From the NCBI RefSeq assembly GCF_004827385.1, contig NZ_SRXN01000042.1, forward strand, positions 1 through 49,229: a stretch of 49,229 nt of DNA, written 5' to 3'. This document shows, piece after piece, positions 18,221-26,857 of this stretch. Each line of letters starts with the position of its first letter. The first letter of the stretch is position 1. Below the pieces are notes generated by a model, which worked only from the letters and a program-made list of their open reading frames with translations, did no database searches and was not told the DNA's origin. A program made the translations under genes and the position numbers. The stretch is from Ensifer sp. MPMI2T (GTDB lineage Bacteria; Pseudomonadota; Alphaproteobacteria; Rhizobiales; Rhizobiaceae).

Positions 18221-18436
18221 ATGGTGTTGTTTTCCGATTTCGTTATCGATGAAGGCGAGTTGTCGATGCTGCGACGCGTTCACAACCATGCTTGTTCGTT
18301 TAAACAATTGGAACCGGAAAGCGAGGAGGGCGTCGAAATTGGTAAGCTGCTCTTCCATTTGTATCGGCAGGGTATTCGCGATGAGCTTGCCCTTATGCAA
18401 GTGCTTACAGATGGGGCGCATCCAATCTGTTTGTGA
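18221..18436 (+). CDS. Small protein, 71 aa, paralogue-like to the gene at 262
   Basis: The ATG at 18221 follows GGAGGGTCAAAGGG. The protein shares with the 59-aa protein at 262-441 an F-x-DF start, an L-x-x-L-x-RV segment and an LY-x-x-G-I/V-R segment before the C-terminal tail, with similar spacing. No named domain is recognised. It has no membrane helix or signal peptide. A gene of this kind standing alone between larger loci is common in rhizobial accessory replicons; the function is unknown. Confidence 0.6.
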   Translation: MVLFSDFVIDEGELSMLRRVHNHACSFKQLEPESEEGVEIGKLLFHLYRQGIRDELALMQVLTDGAHPICL

Positions 18437-18568
18437 CGATTCAGGGGGCACATGCTTGATCCCGCTTCCGTGCTCACTATCTCTACAATCGTAAGCGACG
18501 TCGAAGCGGTTCCCTTGGATGGAACAGGGCGAGTAAGCCCCAAGCAAACGAAGTATACGTCGCAAACG

Positions 18569-18599
18569 GAGCTGCAGGGAGCGACACCCTCTGCAGCTC
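18569..18599 (+). terminator. Stem-loop downstream of the 71-aa gene
   Basis: GAGCTGCAG at 18569-18577 pairs perfectly with 18591-18599 around a 13-nt loop that can add further pairs. It lies about 130 bases after the small gene and lacks a T-run, so the terminator role is tentative. Confidence 0.4.
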
Positions 18600-18807
18600 T
18601 ACTCGTCTCTGTAGGACATCTTCAAGCATCTCCAGCTTCACCGAATGGACGGGAGAGTCCGCGAAGAGAGTTCGAACGTCGCGCTGTCGACAAGCGCGTG
18701 GCGGCCATCGAAACATACGCGTGACGCACCCTGCAGCGGATTGAGGCGAGCCAGCACGAGGCAGGCCAGCTACGGCTGTAGATTGCCCTGAAGCGATTGC
18801 ATCCCCG

Positions 18808-18897
18808 TCAGAATGGCCACAAGGCGATCGCTTCAATGGCGAACATGCCTAGAACAAAGATCATGATTAAGGCGCCGACAATGTAGAGCTGTCGCAC
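18808..18897 (-). CDS. Possible 29-aa single-helix membrane peptide
   Basis: A GTG at 18897 is preceded five bases upstream by AGGAGG. The frame encodes VRQLYIVGALIMIFVLGMF then AIEAIALWPF and a stop: one clean hydrophobic helix of about 20 residues with a short basic N-terminus. Both the ribosome site and the composition support a real small protein, but without comparison it remains a candidate. It is too short for normal gene calling. Confidence 0.4.
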   Translation of the reverse strand: MRQLYIVGALIMIFVLGMFAIEAIALWPF

Positions 18898-19059
18898 AGC
18901 GGCCTCCTGGCTGTCTGCCGAACCACGCGGTTTGCTGTGTGTTCCGCTGCCGGACTAAACGCAACTCACGCGCGCAACGGTCTCCTCTACTCGACTCATC
19001 GTCTCCTTTGTGCTTCCATATAAAAGAGGGGTTTGTGCAGTTGGGTTTGAGGGGGCCAG

Positions 19060-19740
19060 ATGCGCGACGTGCCTTCCCAGTTAAGCCGCCGTGCTTTGGT
19101 GCTCGGCCCACTTCTGCTTTTGCTTCCAAATGACGGCGAGGCGCGCGGTCGCCGCGGGCGATGGGGAGTTGGAGGTGGGGGCGGAAGTCGCTCGCCCATC
19201 GCGCTGGTCATCGGCGGCGTCCTACTTTGCGCTGCGCTCGCCGTCAATTCCGTGTTTGGTCGCGACCTGCCTTCAAAAGGGACAGGCAACCCGCGAGCGT
19301 CGCGGCGCACGGCGCGCTTCAATCGTCGAGGCCCGTCTCCGTGGGTATTTGTCCTGCCTCTCGCTGGCATCGTGATCGGTGGAGCCTACGGCTGGGCGAC
19401 CGTGCCGCCGGAAGACATCATTTCCGCATCCTTCCCCATTTGCGCAGCGGGCGCGCGGACAACGTGCGTGGTGGATGGTGATACGTTCTGGCTCGACGGC
19501 ATCAAGTACCGGATCTCGGACATCGATACGCCAGAGATCAGCGAGCCTAAATTTGCCTGGGAGGCTGGGTGCAAGATCTGCGGCGACGCGGCGACACCGA
19601 GGGAGTCTCCTTGACCTTGAGCGGCCGCCGGACGTCTCTCGCCGCCCTTTCCGGTCCCGTAGATCGACTCCGCGCATGTCGCTGCACGCGTGGGCAGTAC
19701 TATTTCGAAATCGCGACCATCTCGCGCCCAAGCCCGCATA
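19060..19740 (+). pseudogene. Thermonuclease (SNase-like) gene, truncated by frameshift
   Basis: The frame from 19060 encodes a leader with two hydrophobic stretches and then the start of an SNase domain: CVVDGDTFWLDGIKYRISDIDTPEISEPKFAWEA. The family continues with further catalytic residues (Arg, Glu) over about 80 residues. Here the frame turns to unrelated sequence and stops at 19614, and other frames show only scattered similarity afterwards (LGARSAATRR in one, LTLSGRRT in another). The catalytic Arg/Glu region is not intact, so nuclease activity is unlikely. It would have been a secreted or membrane-anchored nuclease. Confidence 0.65.
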
Positions 19741-20041
19741 ATCTCAATCCGTCATAACTAGCCTTCCTCCCAGTCTCGCTCACCTCCGTCAGGGAGTGCA
19801 ACGTCTCGAGGAGCCGTCCGGACGCGGACTTAGGCGCGAATCAAGGCGGACGTTCCCGTTCTGCGCTAGAAGGATCGCATAATGTATCAACGGGAACGAC
19901 AAACGGCGGCGCGATTGGGCCGAATACCGCGCCCACAGAGATGGCGGCCTGCCAAGGCTCGCCGCCAAATCAGAACGGGCGAGTTTTCGCACGTCGGGCC
20001 ATTGAGTGTGCAACGCCGTGTCGATGATGGCGGCATACGGC
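19741..20041. other. Gene-poor stretch, possible MFS scrap
   Basis: On the minus strand about 25 codons (PWQAAISVGAVFGPIAPPF, around 19890-19960) resemble the last helices of a DHA1 exporter such as the one at 900-2108. The match is short, lies between stops, and is only tentative. Confidence 0.3.
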
Positions 20042-21004
20042 CTAAGATCCGAAGCTCCTCCGATAGGCAGCCGGAGATGTGCCGAACCTACGGGCAAACG
20101 ATCTTCGGAAGGCGACATCGTCGCTAAATCCGATATCAATGGCGATCTTCTTGAGTGGAATGCTGGTGTCCTCGGACAGTCGGCGGCCCGCCTCAAGCCT
20201 GATGCTTTCGACATAGTCGGCCGGTGTCATACCGACCTCTTGTTTGAACTGCCTTGAAAAGTTTCGTTCGCTCATTCCCACGCGCTTCGCAAGGGCCGCC
20301 ACGGTGAGATCGGCGGCGAGGTTATCGGCGATGAAATCCTGGGCCGCACGGATCGGCGTCTTCTGGGCAATCTGCCCGGCAAGAAGCGTGCTGAACTGCG
20401 TCTGTCCGCCAGGCCGTTTGAGAAACACCACGAGCTCTCGAGCGACTCTGAGGGCAATCTCTAAACCGAGGTCCTGTTCAACAATAGCAAGCGCCAGATC
20501 GATGCCGGCCGTCACCCCGGCCGAGGTCCAAACGTTACCGTCCTTTGTGAAAATGCGATTTGATTCAAGCTTCACATGCGGAAAACGTCTTGCAAACTCC
20601 GATGCTTGGGACCAATGCGTGGTCGCTCGCTTGCCGTTAAGCAAACCTGCCTCGCCGAGCACAAAAGCCCCGGAGCAGACGGACCCAACGCGATTGGCCT
20701 GGGCGGAGGTCTGCTTCACCCAGCGCAGGAGATTTTCCGTGAGCGGCCGCTCCTGGATGAGCGGATCGCCTGCTACAAGCAGCGTATCGACCTCGGACGG
20801 TCCTTCGTCGATCAGGCGATCGGGAATAAGTGCCAATCCAGATGATCCTCTGACGGGGCTGCCAGAAGTGCTGACGACCTCCACCGAGTAATAGTTGAGA
20901 CCACTCTGGCGGTTTGCTTCCGCGAAAACGTCGGACGGGCCGATCACATCGAGCAATTGCACGCCCTGCATCGCGACGATTGCAATTTTGTGCGCCGACA
21001 TCAC
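20042..21004 (-). CDS. GlxA-type transcriptional regulator (DJ-1/PfpI + AraC)
   Basis: The 320-aa protein has an N-terminal DJ-1/PfpI-like domain (about 5-180) that keeps the nucleophile-elbow Cys in SVCSGAFVLGEAG, and a C-terminal AraC double HTH (about 215-318; LAKRVGMSERNFSRQFKQEVG, IAIDIGFSDDVAFRRSFARRFG). GlxA proteins sense small metabolites; in this group the amidase activity is usually lost. Its ATG overlaps the stop of the SLAC1-type channel gene by four bases, so channel and regulator are made from one message and the regulator may control its own operon. Confidence 0.9.
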   Translation of the reverse strand: MMSAHKIAIVAMQGVQLLDVIGPSDVFAEANRQSGLNYYSVEVVSTSGSPVRGSSGLALIPDRLIDEGPSEVDTLLVAGDPLIQERPLTENLLRWVKQTSAQANRVGSVCSGAFVLGEAGLLNGKRATTHWSQASEFARRFPHVKLESNRIFTKDGNVWTSAGVTAGIDLALAIVEQDLGLEIALRVARELVVFLKRPGGQTQFSTLLAGQIAQKTPIRAAQDFIADNLAADLTVAALAKRVGMSERNFSRQFKQEVGMTPADYVESIRLEAGRRLSEDTSIPLKKIAIDIGFSDDVAFRRSFARRFGTSPAAYRRSFGS

Positions 21005-21996
21005 TTTACCTCGAAAAGCTTACCGGTCAGAACGATGCTGGCAGTGCGGATAAAAACCACGGTGATCGCAACGGCAAGGAAGACGAACATGACCCCTGCC
21101 AGCATGACGAGGAAACTGCTTTGTACAGCCTCAGCATACCGGAAGAAGGCGATGGACAGTGCTGCGAGCGGGAAGCTGATCGCCCACCAAGCAATGCTGA
21201 ACGGAACATGCGTGCGGAAGACCATCGGCGAGAGCACAAGCATCAGAAACAGGCCGAAGTAAAAGAGAACCGTGGCGAATAGATCGACCGAACCAGTGAC
21301 GGTGGTGTAGGCGAGATAGCCGACCGCAAACGGAGCGACCAGCACCATCAAGGATGGGCGGGCGGGCACCGGAACGGGATCCTCGTGCCGCAGACGGGCA
21401 AAAATGAGCGCAACGAAGACTGCGGCCATAACGCTGCCGACAGCGAACGCGAAGAGGTTTACTTCATGCGCCCAGGAAAACGGCATGGCATATCCGGTTA
21501 CGGCTATGTCCAGTGTCGCAACACCGGGAATGAGCAGGGGCGGCAGTGTCGTCTCGCGTGACTGCTGACGCCCCAGGAAGGCTTTGGCGACGACATAGGC
21601 CAAGGCGAAGGTTAACGCCGATGCGGCTATCCAAACGCCTTGGGAAAGAAGCGGACTGTAGCGATTGAGGAAAGCGGATTGCAACAGAAGGCCGATAGCC
21701 ACGGTGGCGAAGAAGTTGCTTTGAAGCGGATGCGCGAACTCGGACGAAACCGCAGAGGGGTGCCGCACCCATTTGCTGACATAGCCGATGGCTAGGGCAA
21801 CGAAGACCAACGTGCCGAGGCCGCCGATATATTCCCCCGGCAAGCTCGGTACCCCGAGAGAGTTTGCCGCCTCACGCCAGGCAAGGCCCAGCCCGGTGAT
21901 CCCCATTACTGAGGCGAACAGATTGATCGGAAGCTGCGAAATCGAACGGCGCGCCAGCGGCGAGCTGCTCGAGATATTGATCGATTGAATGGTCAT
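21001..21996 (-). CDS. SLAC1/TDT family channel-transporter
   Basis: The 331-aa membrane protein has about ten hydrophobic helices and the family opening INLFASVMGITGLGLAWREA. The group includes bacterial TehA and plant SLAC1 anion channels and yeast/fission yeast tellurite or dicarboxylate carriers. It may export anions or sulfite; the actual substrate is unknown. It is the first gene of a two-gene unit with the GlxA-type regulator. The start at 21996 is followed by a Ser-rich leader (INISSSSPLARRS). Confidence 0.88.
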   Translation of the reverse strand: MTIQSINISSSSPLARRSISQLPINLFASVMGITGLGLAWREAANSLGVPSLPGEYIGGLGTLVFVALAIGYVSKWVRHPSAVSSEFAHPLQSNFFATVAIGLLLQSAFLNRYSPLLSQGVWIAASALTFALAYVVAKAFLGRQQSRETTLPPLLIPGVATLDIAVTGYAMPFSWAHEVNLFAFAVGSVMAAVFVALIFARLRHEDPVPVPARPSLMVLVAPFAVGYLAYTTVTGSVDLFATVLFYFGLFLMLVLSPMVFRTHVPFSIAWWAISFPLAALSIAFFRYAEAVQSSFLVMLAGVMFVFLAVAITVVFIRTASIVLTGKLFEVK

Positions 21997-22342
21997 CGGC
22001 TGCTCCTTGTCCGAAAAGATGCTGACGGGATTAAAGCACGCAGCAGCCTTGTCTTAAATGAAGCTGTTAGGACTATTCCGGACTCATCGCGTACGTTTCC
22101 GGACAGTTCTCAGACGTGCCTTCAAACGAAGTAGCCGCGGCGACGCAAACTCAATTCAGTCTCCTGCGAGAACTCTTTTCGAACATTCTCCGCCAATATC
22201 GAGATGTTCTCTGCCATACACGTTTAAGCTGTGGCGAATGCCGCCGCCAGGAACTCATGTACGTCGCGCGGTCGAGAGCCTCGCCTCAGACCGACGAACC
22301 ACACCAATTTCAACTTTGATCAGTCGAAGAAGGGGTCAGCGG
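21997..22342. other. Intergenic region between divergent genes
   Basis: It contains the promoters for the minus-strand channel operon and the plus-strand flavodoxin-like gene. An open frame from 22058 joins the latter in phase but its first 95 codons have no family character and no ribosome site. No other gene seen. Confidence 0.45.
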
Positions 22343-22921
22343 ATGCCGGCGAGTATATTGCTTCTTACAGCCACATCCAGGTTCATGGGCGCGGTAGCCG
22401 TGTCGGCAGAGGAAGGGGCCAACCAGGGCGGAACCATCGCCTCCACAAAGGCGTTCGCAGGCCTACGTCCGGTTGGCGAGCAGGCCGAACCTGAGTGGCG
22501 CACTTGCGAATTCGTGCAATTGGAAGATCTACTCGATTTTGATTGTGTCCTGCTTCTTCTCCACGGTCGCAATGATGCGGCTCGCGCGATGCACTTCATG
22601 AAACAGGCTGCCAAATTGCCCGAATACAAACACTTTGTTGGCAAGCTGGGCTCCGTATTCTTCGTGCCGGGGGCCGAGGCAATTGACCTTGAAGATCGGC
22701 GCAAGGAATTAGCCTACGAAATGATGAAACTTGGTTTCCTCACTGCGGAGCTGCCATATCGCATACTTGCGGACAACGAAGCTTATCATGCGGGCGGCTA
22801 TGGGACGGCAGGTCCCAGCCTGATTCAGCTGGTCGCAGCGCGCCTGCATGCCCGCCACATTGCAGCTCTTACGACGCGTATCGCCTTGAATCAGTCTTTG
22901 CGATCTGAGCTCCTTGGATAG
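22343..22921 (+). CDS. WrbA-like flavodoxin-fold protein, divergent
   Basis: The 192-aa protein follows the length and order of WrbA quinone reductases. It has an N-terminal beta strand and helix (MPASILLLTATSRFMGAVAV then AEEGANQGG), a QLEDLLDFDCVLLLL strand, a helix with FMKQAA, KLGSVFF, and the late AYHAGGYGTAGPS, which parallels the WrbA YGA(S/T)TI segment. The FMN-binding loops are not conserved: the phosphate loop (normally YYSxYGH) is TATSRFM, and the TPTRFG loop is LHGRNDA. It may not bind FMN. The start at 22343 has a GGGG-containing site; no operon partner is apparent. Confidence 0.6.
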   Translation: MPASILLLTATSRFMGAVAVSAEEGANQGGTIASTKAFAGLRPVGEQAEPEWRTCEFVQLEDLLDFDCVLLLLHGRNDAARAMHFMKQAAKLPEYKHFVGKLGSVFFVPGAEAIDLEDRRKELAYEMMKLGFLTAELPYRILADNEAYHAGGYGTAGPSLIQLVAARLHARHIAALTTRIALNQSLRSELLG

Positions 22922-23029
22922 CGTCGCCATGCCCACCCTGCGACATCGCGACAACAAATGTCAGAATCGTCGCTCTATCGGGTGTTACGACATAGTCGTT
23001 GCAGCGGAGCAAGTGTTCAGGTGCTCCAT

Positions 23030-26000
23030 TTACTGACCTCCGCAGCTCTCAAGTACCGCTTGAGCGTGCTGAAGATCGAGCGTCCCGTGGCCGTTCGAGA
23101 AACAGCCGAGGAGCGGCATGAGCAGCTCGCAAGCCTGCGCTCTAAGACCCTGTGCTCGCCAAAAGCGGGCCAAACTCACCGCCGAGCGCAGTTCCCACAT
23201 CTTGGCATCCTGCATGCGGGCGACGTCCAGCGCACGGCGGAAGCACGCCTCGATTTCGGCAGGATCGCATTCTGAGCTCGATGATATGAGCTCGCCCTTG
23301 AGCCGATGCAGCTCTGCCTCGCACCAGCGGTTGCGAGTGTGCCCGACAATGGTGAGCGCCTCGTCAATCAAGGTGCTGCCCTCGGCAAAACGGTCGGCCT
23401 TGCCATACGCTTCCGCGAGTAAGCCCATCGCCCAAGGCTCGGTCATTCCTGACCCGATCGCCTGCATGCCAGCCAGCCCCTCTCGCAACTGCTCGATGCC
23501 TGCCGTGACTTGGCCACTTTCCGACTGCACCCACCCCTGCAGGAAGACTCCTTGGGTGTGCCAGAATGGAAATTCGTGTTCGGCCGCGAACGCCAACGCC
23601 AACTCCGCCGCCTCTTGCGCCTTGGCGAGGTCGCGTCGATGCACGTGCAAAATCGCCGCCCATGTCAGTACATAGGCACGGCTGAACAAATGCCCGAGGC
23701 TCGCGGTCATGGCGAGCGCCTCGTCCATCAGCTTCAGCGCTTGGTCATCGTGGCCGAGATACCACAGCGCCATGCCGCCGCGGCAAAGGCAGATCGGCCC
23801 TCCATCCTGTCCATAAAGCGCCAGATGCGCCCGATGCTGGGCGACGTCGTACTGCTTGATCCCGTGTTCAAAGTGTTGCCATGCCGAGGCGAATTCGCCA
23901 AGCCAGGAGCAGGTTATGCCCAAAGCATAGGACGCTTCCACCACGAGCACGGGATCCGAGATCTGCTGCGCCAACCTCAGAAGCCGTTCGCCAAGGTCCC
24001 GCGCCGCGGAAAGCTCGGACCGCACCGCATGATGAATGGTGAGACCGAGGAGCACCGGGAACAGCCTGGGCGTTTCCTGGATCCGCTCCGCCAGGTTGAG
24101 AGCACGGTTGTAGACGCGCTCAACCTCCGGGTGTCCATAGCCCTTTGCGGCGGTAAGCACTCGTCCCATGGTGATCAATAACGTCAGCTCAAGCTCAAGG
24201 CGCTCCGGATTCTCGGGCATCTGGGTGAGCAGGTCGAGTGCCTTGGCCAGATGGCCGACGGCCTCTGCATTCGCCGCCCGCTCGTTTGCGTGCTCAGCGG
24301 CCCGGTGCCAGAACACGACGGCTTGCGGCAGCTCTCCTGCCTCCGTCAGATGATGGGCCAAGAGCTCCGGCTGGGCGGCCACGACATGTGGGGTTCGCTC
24401 TTCGAGGACCTGGGCAATACGGCGATGGAGCTCCCGGCGACAGCTCTTGAGGAGGGACTGATACGCGGTATCGCGGACGAGCGCGTGCTTGAAGCTGTAG
24501 ATCGCATTAGGGGAACTTCCGCGCCGAAAAACCAGCTGGCTACCAACCAGTTGATCGAGCCCCCGCTGCAGCTCTAGCTCATCGAGCACCCCTAACGCTG
24601 CAATCAACTCATAGGAGAACTCGCGGCCAATGCAGGCACCGATCTGGGCCACAGTCTTGGCCCTGCCGAGGCGGTCGAGACGGGCCATGAGGGAGTCGTA
24701 CAGCGTTACCGGGATCGCCAGCGGCGGCATGTGTGCAGCCGGCCCAAACTGATCGCCGGCCACTCCCAGGAGACCAGATTCGAGCATGGTTTTGGTCAAC
24801 TCCTCAAGATACAGCGGTACGCCATCGGTGTTGGCCAGGATGTAGTCGAGCACGCCGGCAGGCAGTGCCTTTCCGCCGGTCAGCCGTTCGACCAGCGATT
24901 GTGCGTGCACCCGGTCGAGACGATTCAGGACCACCTTTGTCACGTGCGGGTAACTACGCCAAGGCGGGACGAACTCGGGCCTGTGGGTAATGATCAGCAG
25001 CACCGGGAGCTGCCGGATGTGGTTCACGAACAAGCCGAACAGCTCAAGGCTACTCGCGTCCAGCCAGTGAGCGTCCTCAAGCACCAGGAGCACCGGCTGC
25101 TTCGCAGCAAGTCTGGCAAGCTGGGCGATGAGCACGTCGAAGGTTCGGTTCTTACGCTTCTGGGGCGCAAGATCCAGTACTGGACGGCGGCCGGTGCCTG
25201 GAATTCCGAGAAGCTCGGCCAACAATGGGAGCGCTTCGCCCACCTCACCCAAGTGTTCCGCGACCAGCGCCTCCAGTTTGCCAAGCTTCACGACCGCTGA
25301 ATCCTCGCGCTCAAATCCAGCCTCCTGTTCAAGCTGCGCAATCACCGGTCGAAGCGCGCTGTTGACGTGGTATGTCGACGCGAAGTAGCGGCGCAAGCTG
25401 TGTGGTTCTCGAAAGAGCCGCTCGCGAAGAGCCACGGCGAGACGCGACTTGCCGATTCCGGCCTCACCCTCGAGCAGGACGACCTGACCTTCGTTGGCCT
25501 TGGCCTGAGTCCAGCGATCAACCAACAATGCGAGTTCCGGGTCACGGCCGACCAACGGCTGCACGGTCGCGTGACAGGCCTCGAAGCGGTCGTCGCTACG
25601 CACTTCGCCGAGCACCCGAAACGCTTCAGCCGCCCCGGAAAAACCTTTGATCGGCTGTAGTCCGATGCTTTCGAGCTTGAACTGGCCGCGCAGCAGTGCG
25701 CGCGTCGCTTCAGCAATGACCACTGTGCCGGATCCTGCCAACGTCTGTAGGCGGGCCGCCAGGTTGGGCGTTTCACCTACTACGCTGCATTCCTCGGCCT
25801 CGCCGGTGCCGATGATGTCACCCACCACGACCAGGCCAGTGGCGATTCCGATCCGAACGGCCAGGTGTTCGCCTGCCGCATCCAGCCGGTCAACAGCCTC
25901 AACGAGCGCGAGGCCAGCCCTCACGGCCCGCTCAGCATCTTCCTCGTGAGCCTGGGGATAGCCGAAGTATACGAGAACGCCGTCGCCCATATACTTGGCA

Positions 26001-26386
26001 ACAAAACCGTCGTACCGGCCGACGATCTCGGTGGCGCAAGCACGGTACGCAACGATCGACTGCCGTAGGTCTTCTGGATCGAGGCGGGCGGAGAGTGCTG
26101 TCGATCCAACGAGATCGCAGAACATAACCGTAAGCTGTCGCCGTTCTGCCTCGCTGTGGATCGGTGACACGGAGGGACGTAGTGCCGCCACGGACGGCGG
26201 CGACCGCTGAGCCAGGGTCGCGGCCGCCCTGAGAAATCGCCTCCGGTCACCAAGGGACAGTCCGAGCTCCTTGAGGTCGGCATCGGTGAGATCGTCGACG
26301 ACATCGAGATCGATGCCGTTCTTCAAGAAGGTTTCGCGATACCGCTCAAGCCTAATGCTGGCGAGCCAGTCTCCGATGTCGGGCAT
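23030..26386 (-). CDS. SAM-domain / class III adenylate cyclase / AAA / TPR protein
   Basis: The 1118-aa protein begins with a SAM domain (1-60, IGDWLASIRLERYRETFLKNG), followed by a class III nucleotide cyclase domain (about 75-255). That domain shows FCDLVGST (metal Asp), KYMGDGVLVYFG and GIATGLVVVGDI. An AAA_16-type ATPase follows (P-loop GEAGIGKSR at ~310; VLLVLEDAHWLD Walker B), and the C-terminal ~500 residues are TPR-like helical repeats. Many rhizobia carry expanded sets of such proteins, thought to link cAMP production to signalling; the input is unknown. It stands alone and has a weak ribosome site (AGG) before ATG 26386. Confidence 0.92.
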   Translation of the reverse strand: MPDIGDWLASIRLERYRETFLKNGIDLDVVDDLTDADLKELGLSLGDRRRFLRAAATLAQRSPPSVAALRPSVSPIHSEAERRQLTVMFCDLVGSTALSARLDPEDLRQSIVAYRACATEIVGRYDGFVAKYMGDGVLVYFGYPQAHEEDAERAVRAGLALVEAVDRLDAAGEHLAVRIGIATGLVVVGDIIGTGEAEECSVVGETPNLAARLQTLAGSGTVVIAEATRALLRGQFKLESIGLQPIKGFSGAAEAFRVLGEVRSDDRFEACHATVQPLVGRDPELALLVDRWTQAKANEGQVVLLEGEAGIGKSRLAVALRERLFREPHSLRRYFASTYHVNSALRPVIAQLEQEAGFEREDSAVVKLGKLEALVAEHLGEVGEALPLLAELLGIPGTGRRPVLDLAPQKRKNRTFDVLIAQLARLAAKQPVLLVLEDAHWLDASSLELFGLFVNHIRQLPVLLIITHRPEFVPPWRSYPHVTKVVLNRLDRVHAQSLVERLTGGKALPAGVLDYILANTDGVPLYLEELTKTMLESGLLGVAGDQFGPAAHMPPLAIPVTLYDSLMARLDRLGRAKTVAQIGACIGREFSYELIAALGVLDELELQRGLDQLVGSQLVFRRGSSPNAIYSFKHALVRDTAYQSLLKSCRRELHRRIAQVLEERTPHVVAAQPELLAHHLTEAGELPQAVVFWHRAAEHANERAANAEAVGHLAKALDLLTQMPENPERLELELTLLITMGRVLTAAKGYGHPEVERVYNRALNLAERIQETPRLFPVLLGLTIHHAVRSELSAARDLGERLLRLAQQISDPVLVVEASYALGITCSWLGEFASAWQHFEHGIKQYDVAQHRAHLALYGQDGGPICLCRGGMALWYLGHDDQALKLMDEALAMTASLGHLFSRAYVLTWAAILHVHRRDLAKAQEAAELALAFAAEHEFPFWHTQGVFLQGWVQSESGQVTAGIEQLREGLAGMQAIGSGMTEPWAMGLLAEAYGKADRFAEGSTLIDEALTIVGHTRNRWCEAELHRLKGELISSSSECDPAEIEACFRRALDVARMQDAKMWELRSAVSLARFWRAQGLRAQACELLMPLLGCFSNGHGTLDLQHAQAVLESCGGQ

Positions 26387-26857
26387 GACCTAACATCCAT
26401 TTGACGTGGTCGAAGGCTTGTTCTGATGCGCTCTCCCACAGGCCCGGGATATACGCCTGTTACCCGCTCAGTCCTCGTCAATTCAGTCGCACGAGCGGCA
26501 CGCGGCCCGACCAACACCGCGGTTCATCAGGGCTCGTTCGGCTTCACGTTTCGCCCCGCGAAACCAATTCGCGGAGCCGGACTGAAAGCATCGGAAATGC
26601 TCACCATACCCGCCGACTAATGCCCCAGCCGTCTAATCTGATTGCGCTTACACTTTATTGTAAGAACGCGGCCGTTTCAGTTACCTTGGGTACTTTATCA
26701 CGAGAATTTAGTTGCCGTTGGTCGCTCAACTCGCCCTCGTTGCCCAACACAGGTGACGCTAAGTGCACATCCCGCAGCTTAAGGCTGTCTGTCAGCTAGA
26801 TGTCCGCCATGGGCCCACTTGCACCGTTGCGAGCTTCGGGCTGGACACCCCAATCGC
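26387..26857. other. Intergenic stretch, no gene seen
   Basis: The interval separates two minus-strand genes. An A+T-richer part near 26640-26720 could hold the promoter of the cyclase gene. Open frames here (such as 26426-26620 plus) lack ribosome sites or motifs. Confidence 0.4.

Larger units (their letters stand above)
18437..19059. other. Gene-poor stretch with one mini-gene and a hairpin
   Basis: Contains the 18569-18599 hairpin and the possible 29-aa membrane peptide on the minus strand. Other open frames show no motif or ribosome site. Confidence 0.45.

Noticed and set aside
19880..19960. Second MFS remnant on the minus strand
   Set aside because: Only about 20 codons resemble DHA1 helices; too short to list as a gene remnant.
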